Positions 47,768 to 59,313 of a DNA stretch of 64,000 nucleotides are shown here, piece by piece. Origin of the DNA: Lingula anatina (Eukaryota; Brachiopoda; Lingulata; Lingulida; Lingulidae); assembly GCF_001039355.2 (NCBI RefSeq), contig NW_019775426.1, forward strand, positions 309,129 to 373,128, in the 5' to 3' direction. The translations under genes and the position numbers were made by a program. The stretch's first letter is position 1. Each line of letters opens with the position of its first letter. The notes beneath the pieces were generated by a model. The model was not told the DNA's origin and ran no database searches. It saw only the letters and a list, made by a program, of their open reading frames with translations.

Positions 47768-48155
47768 ATATAACACGTAAAAATAACACGTATCTTTATA
47801 ACACGTATCTTTATTCCTCAGACTGGTGTACACAGCTCAAGCCCAGATCTTATTCTGCTTGAGTGGGGTAAAAGGTATATTTTTATATAGAAATACTACT
47901 ATCACTACTGTCTTATTAGGATAGGCTTGGGACTATACACCACATATAAATTTAGTACAGCTACATATAGGGAGAAAGTTTATATAATTTTATGTATGTA
48001 GTTCTAAATCTAGTTCTATGAATTTTGATATCCCTCCATTGAAAACCAAATATGAAAGGGAAGATACTTCTGGCTACCTGTGCCAGGTCACTATTGCCCA
48101 CTCATTTCGTTGGAATCTTATTTTTATCTCCCTAGATCTAGCTACCTATAACCTA
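47768..48155 (-). repeat. 5' LTR of the retrotransposon
   Basis: Same 388 bp as the 3' LTR at an offset of 3950, with no difference seen. Three more bases (TAT) at 48156-48158 may belong to it, giving symmetrical ATATA/TATAT ends. Confidence 0.9.
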
Positions 48156-48158
48156 TAT

Positions 48159-48226
48159 GAAAATGTATGCTAGAAAAGGTATGGGGGGGGGGAAATTGGT
48201 AAAAGAAAGGTTCTGGTTATGATACN
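48159..48226. other. Orphan flank ending in a single N
   Basis: About 70 bases that match neither side of the insertion site in the other allele. They contain a G-run and stop at one N (48226), right where the second copy of the duplicated segment begins. Probably an assembly join. Confidence 0.7.
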
Positions 48227-49310
48227 AAATTTTAAATATTTTCACTAGTACATCTTTCCTTGATTACAAAATTTATGCCAATTTAACATGTCTGGCTGAT
48301 CATACCAGATAAGTTTTCCTGAATCAGAAATTAATATTTTCTTCAAAGCAGAAATTTTCCAATAAAAATGTTCCAAAAATTAAAACAAATATTCTTAGGA
48401 AATATTTAATGATAAAGCTAGAAAATATTACACATGAACTTGTGGAAATATCGTAATCATGTAATAAGTAATAAGACACCAGCTATAACTAATTTAAACC
48501 AAGCAAATCAAAGTAACAACACAGACTTTTACTGAAAAAATTCGCAGGCATAACAGATTCAAGTACAATACAAAAATGTTTTTTTCATGTCAGAAAATTT
48601 ACATATAACATTATAGCTGGGGTAAGCTTTTCATTGACATTCATATTTTTTCATAATATCAAGCTTGCTGAGAGTTCGTTTGTCCTTGATTTAGAATCTC
48701 AATCATTATCTCCTTATTGCATCTTGGGGTGGGCATGCTTAGCTGGTTATTCTTGGAAATCATGGGATTCTGGGATGGTTCATGACTCCTGTGGTATTTA
48801 CTGAAGTCAATGTCCTACATTATTGAACACTATTGAGAGTTAAACTGGCATCTTAAAAACATGATTTACTCTGTCACTGTATCAATGTTTTGGGATTAAA
48901 TATGATAGATATTCCTGGAGTCACCTTTGGTCAGTTTCAGTGAATTTTAAGATTGTGGAATCTTTCTTTCTTTGCCATCTTTGCTCCATATTTTTCATTC
49001 ACCGCCCACCTCCATCTCATTAATTTCTGTTATTTTTGTTACTTCAAAATCAATCAATTTTTTTTATATAAAAATAAAAATAATTCAATACTGGATAAGC
49101 TAACTATATATATAGCAATGGACCAATTTGGGCTTAATTGCATCTTCCTGTCTGAAAAACACATTAGATAAAAAAAAAAAAACATGCTTAATTTAAAGGA
49201 TCAGAAGTGGATCATTTTCTTTTTTTTTTTCTATCAATTTCCACTCTTCATCTCACCTCCCTAACATGTAACCAATGTTGAGAAAATTCTGATGAACGGA
49301 AATGGGTCTT
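48227..49310. repeat. Duplicated segment, copy 2 (empty site)
   Basis: 1084 bp matching 42736-43817, then continuing at 49311 (agaacaggg) as ordinary sequence where copy 1 has the LTR. It therefore represents the locus without the retrotransposon. Confidence 0.95.
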
Positions 49311-52300
49311 AGAACAGGGAAAATCCATTCTCAAGGTTTAATCTAAAGCAATCAATCTCTGAAACACAGGAGGAGTATGCTGGCTAGCTGCGTCAATATT
49401 TGTAAAAGCAACTCAGAGGGGGGTAGAGCTATTGGATAAAAGTCAACACCGTTATCTAAATGCTACAGGCACTGTTTGAATACAAACAGTTGATTATACA
49501 ATGACAAGGTAAATCAAGTCACTTAGGTGGCCACACCTGAGCATATTGAATACAGTCAATTAGTCATACTAGCAATAGGGCCCACTTTAAAAGAACGGGG
49601 CCCAGGTGTGTGGATTTCAAAACTAAGTGTAAATTCTATCTTGAAAGATGTAATCTAGTATAAAATACACTTCCATCCAGCCTCTGAAGATTGGGGCATT
49701 CACTGAGGCAAATTATTCATCAAGTCATTTGGCCAAAGTAATGTGATTTCCTTAGTGAATTTCAACTTTTTTTATCCTCACGTAATCTTTATAGTCTGCA
49801 ATTAAGTCCCTAAGAACAAAACAGCTTTTTTCATTTTCATTGAGGGGGGGCTAGAAACTTCTACTAAATTTCTTTACTTTTTCAGACAAATTCCTGGATT
49901 TCAGTTCAAAATCTTGCTAGTTTTAATTCAAAAGTATGTACAAATTGTGACCAAAAATTGTGAGGTAATTAGTGAAGTTGAATGTGTTCCTATTGCTCTG
50001 ATGAACCATGGTGCCTTAATAACTGGTGATACCCCCCCCCCTCCCTGAATCAACCCTCCTGACAACCCCCAAGCCATATAATGTTCCAACCCTGCCCACT
50101 TAGCTTTTCATGCCCGAAGGCATCATATATCAAAAATACCACAATCGCACTCTGACAACTTGGCACCTAAATCAGCTATCCTGAATTTCCCATTTTATAA
50201 ATAGTGTCAGGATGTCAATTATCTACACAATTTATATCTTCATGGTGACACATTTGATTGACAGTCTTGTTTGTTATTTTTTCCTATCTTGGAGGGCCTA
50301 AAGTCAATGAGTTTGTTACAAGTTTCCTTATTTTGAGGTTTATTTTTTCAATACTGTTATGTAATCATGTGTAAAACTTTAAACAGTAATCCAAAGTGCA
50401 GAAACTTGTTTAAATGGAATAAATTGAAAGTTCATGGCATTGCACTGGGTTCTTGGCAGCAAAATTTATGAAACAATGCAATTATGAAACAATGTAATTA
50501 TAATAATATTATTCATAACAAAGGTGCTTTTTCCCTCCTCTAGTCAAATGAAGATTTAAAATCAATAAAAAGAGGGAATACTCCAATTCGCCAGCTCTCC
50601 ACTAAAATTTTTCTTTCTAGCCTGTTAGCATTCCTGTGAAGGGCTCATATTGTAAGAAAAACATACTTTGTTTATAAAGACAACTTCAGTGCTACACTCA
50701 GAGACAAACCAGGTTAAATACTATAAATGTCAAGTGAAAACAAGACAGCTGAACATCCACCATTCTGTCTTCTTTTTATTATTTTCATACTACTAGTATG
50801 TCATAATTATTATGACTCCTTTTTATTACAGGGATAACAACTCTTCATATGAGATTCAAAATGCCACAATAAGTACATTGTAAACAATACAAAGAAATGT
50901 AATAAATCCCATTTTATCACCAAAAAAAAAAAAAAAAAACAAGAAAATGATGAAGCTTCAAAATGTACCCTGTACCTGAATTAGTGGTAATTAAGCATTT
51001 TCTTTTAAACATTTCCTTTTATTTATCTACCAATATATTTATTATTTATTATTATTAATTTTATTATTATTTTTTTTTTGGGGGGGGGGTGTTCACAAGT
51101 TCTGAAAAATATTTGGATAAATGTTTTTGGCAAAATGACAAAATGGATATTTCGGATGATAGCACTTCCTGCAATAAAACCCATGATCTGCTGAGCGTTA
51201 CTTCGATAACATCCACTGCGGTATTATTGTCACATTGCTGAGACCGACAAACAACAGAATGCTCCTCACTGAGCTGCGTTTCCTGTCTTCTATAAAAACC
51301 TGCCAAGTGGTGCGGTTGACCTAGATACCACACTAGGCTTTATATTCTACACAACTGACTGACAGTCTTCCACACTGCTCCTTTTCTGTAGCACACGAAA
51401 AATCATTTGAAAAATCTTGACCCATGAGGGTTAAGTGGAGCAGAAACAGCAGACAACCACACACTCCAGCCATCTTCTCTTTTCACAAGGCTACCCAACC
51501 GAGAACTTATAAATGCATAGAGGCAGACTTCATTTATTGGCGCAGTGCCAAGTTAACTTTTTTATAATCCCCTTAAACAAATGTGCGCAATCTAGGTCAG
51601 GTTGCGGTGTCAACATTCTAGACTGACTTTGTGGCCCTATCACAGGTTAGACAAGGAAGATGTAAACAAATTCGACTGTATGATATGTCCTTTAGGAAAT
51701 TTCCACTAAAAGTGACGTTCCAAAAATCCCTAGAACTTTCTACCAAAGACTTGGGAATCTAAAACTTTTGTAAAATAAAAATAATTCGGACCCCTTTTCC
51801 TTTTCCATAAAAAGTATGTGTCTGGTACTTTTAAATTATCCTAAGACTTTAAAAAAAGTCATTTCCTCATAAAAGTCCATCTTCAATGGTTAAAATGTAG
51901 CTGTATTAATATTAACTATATACTTAAATATGTGAACTTACCAGTACATGTACATGCATGTACAATGTATAAATTAACATCTTTTGACTAAACTTTCTTT
52001 TATTTTGTTGAAAATGTTAAACCAATTCGCTAAACAAAAATAATCCTATAGAGGAGCTGTACCATATATACCACTGACACCAATAGCAACTCCTGGGTAA
52101 CTTTTTTCCCTGGCTGTTAGCTCGATCTCTCTAACCTCTCGTACACAAATTAATCACATTTCACATTAATTCAAATAATTAAATAATCTTTTGGAAGCTT
52201 TGTGAAAGATAATGGGTGGAACATAAAACATATGGCTGCTGCCGGACAGACCGTCTCTTCATCCTTCTGCCAATTTAATTATTGACATATTCATCTCAAA

Positions 52301-53246
52301 TCAAATATTGACAATGTCTGGGGTAACGCTTTATCTCCATTCATCACAAATCATTCTCATTATCAGCACAATCTTACAACCCTTTTTTCAGCACACAATT
52401 TACCAAACTCCCGTCCCTCTCCCCACCCCAACCTAAAATTTCATTTAAAAAATGGTTTCCTCTGGATCAGGTCTTCCTGAGATAATTTTTATTTTTACTT
52501 TGCCGTCTCATTCAGTCTTACCCATTCATGAGCAATGGTTCAGCACTGCACTGCCCTCTAGCGACAAATGAAGTCACTATGGTTGTTCCTGAAAGTTCTT
52601 AGGGAAGGACACCAGAGAAATTTCCCAATGGTATTTTTATTGTGTTATAAAATTCATTGAGATTATGCCAGAGATACTAATTCCGAATTTGTAACTTTTT
52701 ATGTATTGTTGTTATGTATTGTCACTCTTAATTGAAAAGACCTTCTTGATTTTTCTTTGTAACATGAAATAAGTAAATCACACCGTAAACTTCCAAGGCT
52801 AATGCAGGAGCTTGCCTGATAAAATGAAAAATAAATTCATAAGTTACTGATTAGCCAGAGTCAATAAAGATAGAGGTTGTCTTTATCAGGGAGATACATG
52901 TAATTAATCTACTGACAAACTTAAAATAAGATAAAACATCACGTCACTGCTTTGAAGATACAGTACAAGTACACTGTATTGTACGTTATTTATTAATATT
53001 TAATTGTTTTAAGATTAAATGTTATAAACAGTGTGTGTGAACATGTAGGAATGGAGGGTTATTTGATACGAAGTAGACATTCTTAATAAAAAAAGTGTTT
53101 AAGCTGATAAAACTACTCAAATCTTTTATCACCAAAGAAATGAAATTCTAGTTTCCACGATCAACCTCTATTTTAATGGTCAGAATAACATGATACAGAA
53201 TTCAGTCTAAAACATGCAAATTCGATTATTTCTTCTTTGATTTTAT

Positions 53247-53322
<76 letters not shown>

Positions 53323-54322
53323 CCACAAAAAATCTGTTTGAGATCTCAAATCTCGGACTGCCCACGTAGTGACTTAGTAATAATTGCTCTACATTTTTAT
53401 CGTAATGTAGTAAGATAACGGTAGAGGCCAGGTCAGATGTCATGTGTACATTGGCTGATTACAGACTCACGCCACATTTGCACTAACGACATTCATCTTA
53501 GTGCTTCCAATCTGTCAGAAATTTTGCGTACCTGTCATGACATCATTATATTTTTCCTTCTTTTCTATACTCACCTTTGCCCACCCCCCACCCCTCCTGT
53601 AATGTTATTTCATTTATAAATTTAAAGAAAAATTTATCAGTTCACATTTTTCATCCAACCAGGAATAAATATATCTAGCATCAGGAATAATTTTTAACAA
53701 AAGAAAATCAGGTATATATTTTTTTCTTAGCTTTTTACTTATTTCTTTATATTTTTATTGACATGCTCTTAATTACTAGTAACACTTCTTCTTTCCTATC
53801 CAGATAAAAAGAGAATGGATAAATAAACTGATTGTATTGACAGAGGCACAAAAGGTGCTAAATGCATGCTGTAGTACTTGTATAACTTTTTAAAATCTCA
53901 CCTTTCACTATTAATTTTATCTTAAAATATGTAGCAAGAGATTGACCAAACTATCTGAGCTGTCTGTCTGTTTAAAAATTGTCTTTCTATTTACAATAAT
54001 GCCGTTGATGAAGATAATTGAGTCTCTTTTCAAAAACAAGTTCTTTCAGTTAGTAACATGTCATTATCACCTTTATCCAAGACAATAATTGTGGATGTTT
54101 TTATCATACTTTAAGTCCTGCAACCCCAGGTTCAGAAGAAACTTTTGGAGCACGCTGTATATGCTGCTTATTATGAAATACAGGGTTGAGTTATTTGTTT
54201 CATAAGAGAAACTTACATTTGCAATAACCATCAGTGTCAATGTTTCCAGCGCAAGTTCATTTTCCAAGTGTGTGAAGAAGATGAATTCAGTGTAATCAAA
54301 AGTGTTTATCAGGTGTTTGTAT
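49311..54322. other. Intergenic, simple repeats only
   Basis: No gene recognised. It contains a C-run at 50033-50042, poly(A) near 50923-50939, a G-run at 51080-51089 and a compound microsatellite at 53247-53319. Confidence 0.5.
53247..53319. repeat. Compound (GT)n(GA)n microsatellite
   Basis: About 16 GT units switch directly to about 20 GA units. Confidence 0.95.
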
Positions 54323-54669
54323 CTTAAAGTGATAATAACTCTTCGTTTCGGCCAAAAAATTAATTTTCCTGGAGTAAACAACAATTTTCCCATACTTACC
54401 AATGGTTAATGAATCCATTTTTACATGCAAAGTTCGTCCCTGGTTTTTTTCTAAAAAGTTTGGTTTCTTGTTAAAATCTCATAAGAGATTTTAACAGAGT
54501 ATAGCCATCAATGGAGGTCACATGGTCTAAAGACAAGCTCAGATATCAGAATAATAGCTATAACAGCCGTTTTTGTGGGAAAACAGAATATATTATATTT
54601 TTATGAGTCACTCACAATGTTTTTATTGTGAAATACAGATTTCATACGAAGAGTTATTATCCCTTTAAG
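54323..54669. mobile_element. MITE-like element with 24-bp inverted ends
   Basis: The left end cttaaagtgataataactct (to 54346) and the inverted right end (54646-54669) match at 23 of 24 positions. The interior is 299 bp of AT-rich DNA without coding capacity. It includes a hairpin at 54470-54495 with 11-bp perfect arms (gttaaaatctc / gagattttaac) and a 4-base loop. Confidence 0.75.
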
Positions 54670-57600
54670 GTGTGTTTAGACAAATACTGCGGTTTGGGCC
54701 TAAATTGCACCAGCAGATTACCCATTCAAATCAGTTCCTCTGTCATTTGTTTTTCAAACAAATATAGGAATTTTATTTATAACCATGCATACACATCTGC
54801 TCATTGTTTTGCCCTAATGGTTCAGATTTTTTTCTGGGAAAAGCATTTTATTGTCCGATGATGTCCACACAAATTTTTTCTAGGTTTGTTTCCGGTGGTG
54901 GAATAGGGCAATAAAAATTAAAAATCATGTTTTTCACACCTCATCAGGAAAAAAATCAATGTCTCATATTATGTAAAGCTACAAGTATATAAGACTCAGA
55001 GAGTGGAAATCCGATTGTCTAAAAAGTAGTGCTGCAAACTTCAAGTCAAATTGTTATGGAGACACAATATTGTTCATAAAATTTTCTCAGAGTTATTTGT
55101 CAGCTAATCTTACTCAAACAATCTCCTTAAATACAAACTAAGATGTTTTTAATCCGTTCTTGAATCCTTTACATAAATTGTATTTTGTCCTGACTTGCCC
55201 GAGCGTCATTGTTCCTGTTGACTAAGTCAACAAATCATCTACATCATTCTGTGTATGCGTGTCTGTGGCGTGAACATCTGTGTACGTGCTCCCTGTCCGC
55301 ATGTACCAGCCTACACGTGACCTTCGCAGACCCCGCGACCCATCAATTCACCTGCCTGATCCCATCTAATAAGGCTCACAACAGCAAGTAAACTTGAACC
55401 TTTTGAGATCATCTCATGAAATTTCAGTTCATTATCTGAAAATGAGAATTCAGTGAGCTTTTCTACGAGTCTGCTCGTCACCTTTATTTCTTATTCTCTC
55501 TCATGACAGCATTCTTGTTCTTTCATTGTTAAACTGATGACCATAAAACTCATAGTTTATTTCAACTAGAGAGCATGGTATATAGCATAAATGTATCCAG
55601 ACAATATTAATTAATAAAATAATTATTCACATCTTAACTGTTTGATCTTCAAAATTAAAATTAATGGATAAATAAGTTAGTAAGTAAACCAATAGTTCCA
55701 TTTCCTTTGTACTAGTACTTCATTTACAAGATATGACGATGATATTAAACTTTTTATAATTGTCTAATTCATTCAGTTAGTATGTTTTTTTGCTTTTGTT
55801 TTTCATTATCATCATTTATATATTAATTATCTATTTATTTATCTATTTAGGAGAGATAATCGAGTATTGACACGGATGCCTGCCAATAAAGCCAAGTAAG
55901 ATATTGGAAATCATCCGAGAGATTAAGGTCTTTGGACTTACAGCTAATTTAAGTTTTCTCTATAAGGAAACATCAATGGCTCTTGGCAGGATCTGAGTTT
56001 TGGTTGGGCAGAACATTTTAAGATAAAAAACAGAAAACATTGTACATGTACTTTAGTATCAGCCTTAAGGTAACATCTCAGGTGTTTCCAATTTTGTGCA
56101 AATCAGGAAACAATTAGCTTTTCTAGTGAAACATTTTTCATGGAAATGACAATGACACTTGGTGTCTAAGATAACAAACTGACAGACAGAAATAAAAAAA
56201 TTGCATACTGTCACAAACGACTACTAACACGGAATAATTCTCACAGTTTATGCATTGAACCCTGATAAACTGACCCAATATAAATCACAACAAATAAAAT
56301 TCCACAATCTGAAAACCATTACTGAAATTAATAAAATTTTCCAACGAATCAAAGGTAAAATAAAACCTTACTTTTAGATTGAAATTTAACAATCAACCAA
56401 TAGCCAATAAAATCAACAACTTTATATCTTGCCAATTAAAACTACACAGTTCATCACAGCTGTACGTGAAGAAATCAAGCTGCATTTTCTTCGATCGCCA
56501 TGTTATTAAAATCACTCCTCGGGTATGACGTCATGCCGCCTTACATGATAAACGTTGACATTTGTCCCATTCCCATCAACAAGGGATTAAGATAGGCAGG
56601 GGGACACGTTGACACAATAGATCCATATTGACTGGTGTCAGGCTGACCACATCTGGTAAACAAACAAGATTGTGACCCAGCTAAAGACCCTGAATTTTCA
56701 CATCAAGCAGGACAGTTTTTTGTATCGCACCAGTCATCCTTATACCTGCATGCCATTCATCTAAGAAGGGGAGGGTGGAGTAACTCCCCTAAGTAATCCC
56801 CAGTAGTCATTCCCTCAAACTGGCGTCATACAGAAAACTGTACTGCTTAAAGTGATATTTGGCAAAAAAAAAAAAAAAAATGCTTTAAAAGGTTAAGGTA
56901 AAGTGCATTTGAAAATCACGACTAGATTTCGTAATTCAAGAAACATTATTTAATATCTATCTAAGAATAGTAATTGCAGTAGCTGTTTCACAAGTACCAA
57001 AGTTGGGGTAAACAGGATCAAGCCACATTCAGCCCTCAGACAGGCTACTCTTGATATCTTAACTGAATATTTACTTTCAACTTAAAACTTGATGCAAAGT
57101 GTGCACCATTATGTAATCATTAAAGGTGGAGGGTAAAAATACTCTCCATGTTTTTAATAAGGTGTATATGCTCTAACATGGAGACAAGGCCTTACTGGTA
57201 TAGATCTTTTAAGTTGTTAAAACAACTTCACGAGATATTAATCAATTTAACTGAAGGATGCTTTTGAAACTGTCCGCTTTAAAAACAAAAGCTAAATGGA
57301 AAATAACAAAGGACTAAGGAGAAGATTTCCATAGAGTGATTTAAATCTTTAATAATATGTTATTCATAAGTTTTATTTAAATGCAGGAATATGGCTTGAT
57401 CATGGGTATATAATATACGAATTATACTTTAAAGGGACCCAAAGATGGCTTGAATGGGGAATCAAAAGGTGATGACTGCTGATGTTGGGTGAAATATACA
57501 GTATGTGTTTGTGTGTTGGGGGAGGGGAGGAGAGGAGAGAGAGAGATAAAAGCATTTCTAATTCTGCAACTTTTTCTCACAGTTAGTACTTAATTGTTCT

Positions 57601-59100
57601 TGTTAGCTGGAGGAAGGTGGGAGGAAAAAGGGGGTCACTTCCTCCCTCCCTCAACAAGTGCCTGGAGCTGATACTAGTATCTCTGAACAATATGTACATT
57701 ATATAACAAAAGATCATGGCCATCAATAGTGTACATAATTCGAGTTGTTTACCACTCTGTGCTTGCCACCATATCTGTATGACGTGCCCCGTGTCCATTT
57801 TTTATACATACCCCCACACTCCCTCTTTATGGAGAAAATCATTCAGAATTCCTCGCTAGTGTGACTTTGATTGATTTTCACAAAATGTTGACAAAGCAGT
57901 GCAGAAAGTAGGCTGCAATTGCATAAGGAATAGATTGAAATATCCACATATATACAATAAGGTTGTTGGTGTGAGAAAATAGATTAAGGATTGATTGATA
58001 AACACATGATAAGAATGCACTTTCTGTGATGTGTTATCACGTCACTAAGTAAAATTCGTCTTTTCTGATTGGGTGTGAAGTGCTGCCTATGGGACTGAAT
58101 ACCCTCCCCCACTGTGAACCTTGTTTCAATTCCTGACAGAATAGCACAAAATATTTTGCCTAATATCCGATCATAGTCTGTCATAAATTGTAACGAGGCA
58201 CAGAGGGGGTATGGTACATTGTATTACTTAATCGAGACAGTGAATTATTCATAAAGTTTTTATTTAAAAGTGAAAATTTCGATGGTTTGATAAATTCACC
58301 TATTTGCAGTCACATGCTGACAAGGAAGAGGAGCTATGAAATAAATAAATATAAGAGCCCATGATAAAAAAAAATATAGGACAAAACTGGTCTCTTGTAC
58401 ATGTATTTTGCACAGAAATTTTCATAGACCATTGTACTAAGTACCTTTCCATCCCTCCTCCACCCCAGCAAGTGACCACCTAAGTAATTTCATGATCCTT
58501 AAATAAACACCTTTTTTTCTGTGTGGTTACAAAACAATATCATTGCTAAAAGGTTAAAACCATACAAACCATTTTGGATTCTATTCACCTTTTTGCTTGC
58601 TGTATTGTGGTGATGAAGGGAAAAAGGTCATTTCTTTTCTCGTCTTGTTTGGCAATTACTTTCTAAATTCAATTCCATGACTAACATGTTTTATAAACAA
58701 GTTGGTACATTTCATACATTCCTCATCTACAAAATGGGTCTTTCTTTTTATTTCAGCAAAATTTTTAATTCTTATTAAAAATATCACATTATGTACTACA
58801 CAGATGAAGAGAAAATAGTTGTAAATTAAATGTGATTTTATTTTGGTCTTATTTTCAGGTTTTTTTCAAAACAGTGTTGAAAGCAATGCAAAAAGCAACA
58901 GGTTTGGAGATGTGAGGAAAAAAAATGTGAATTAATGCAGTAATGCATCTGGTGACCTGCTCAGACAAGGGGCAATTTAAACCAGAAATCACCTGCATTA
59001 TCTGACAACCATGAAAGTTAAATAATAATCAGTCATTAGTCTGAATTCAAAGCGGCTTCTCTGTACTGAGGACTCGTCAACAGTGTGTTCCTACTTCACT
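54670..59100. other. Intergenic, no recognised gene
   Basis: AT-rich with short chance frames, a poly(A) run near 56863-56880 and a G/GA-rich tract at 57515-57547. Confidence 0.5.
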
Positions 59101-59313
59101 TCAGAGATTCAAATCAACTTGGTCATCTGAAAACACGAGTTCAGCCCACTTATGGTCTAAGTCAGTCTTTTTCTGAACAGGCCCCTTTTTGCCCTTACAA
59201 TCTGCTGGCTTCAGATAAACCCAGCTCTTTTCAGGGTTTCCGCAATACCTTTCAAAGCCTGGCAATTTTGCGACAAGGGAAATGAAAGTGAAACGGTGAA
59301 CCAAATGAACTAC
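59101..59313 (-). CDS. Possible terminal exon, unrecognised product
   Basis: On the minus strand a good acceptor (TTCTTTATTCCTTGCAG) is followed by 70 sense codons and TGA. The stretch is less AT-rich than its flanks. The peptide has a hydrophobic start and a Lys/Asp-rich end (GFERYCGNPEKSW, KPADCKGKKGP). I do not recognise it. It has no ATG, so it would be a last exon. Confidence 0.3.
   Translation of the reverse strand, partial: VVHLVHRFTFISLVAKLPGFERYCGNPEKSWVYLKPADCKGKKGPVQKKTDLDHKWAELVFSDDQVDLNL

Larger units (their letters stand above)
43818..48158 (-). mobile_element. Ty3/gypsy LTR retrotransposon, 3'-deleted
   Basis: LTR-gag-protease-RT-LTR on the minus strand, about 4.3 kb including a 163-base gap. 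The LTRs (388 bp) show no difference when read side by side. The outermost bases form a short inverted pair (ATATA...TATAT in the plus reading). The part of pol that should follow RT (RNase H, integrase) and the polypurine tract are absent. The coding frame runs straight into the 3' LTR, so this copy cannot integrate by its own means. The bases outside the two LTRs do not form a matching target duplication. Confidence 0.9.

Noticed and set aside
46908-47773. Plus-strand frames rich in Cys, Trp, Leu or Val opposite gag
   Set aside because: They are antisense shadows of the CAG/CAA repeat region; the minus-strand Gag explains the sequence.
308-48158. Functional system linking the deaminase to the nearby retrotransposon
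   Set aside because: They are more than 40 kb apart with unrelated genes between. A restriction role is only a family analogy and nothing in the sequence shows a link.
54073-54402. 109-codon minus-strand frame
   Set aside because: It lies largely inside the MITE-like element at 54323 and its flank. Its start overlaps a GTAAGT-like sequence, the product is unrecognised, and the composition is that of random AT-rich DNA.
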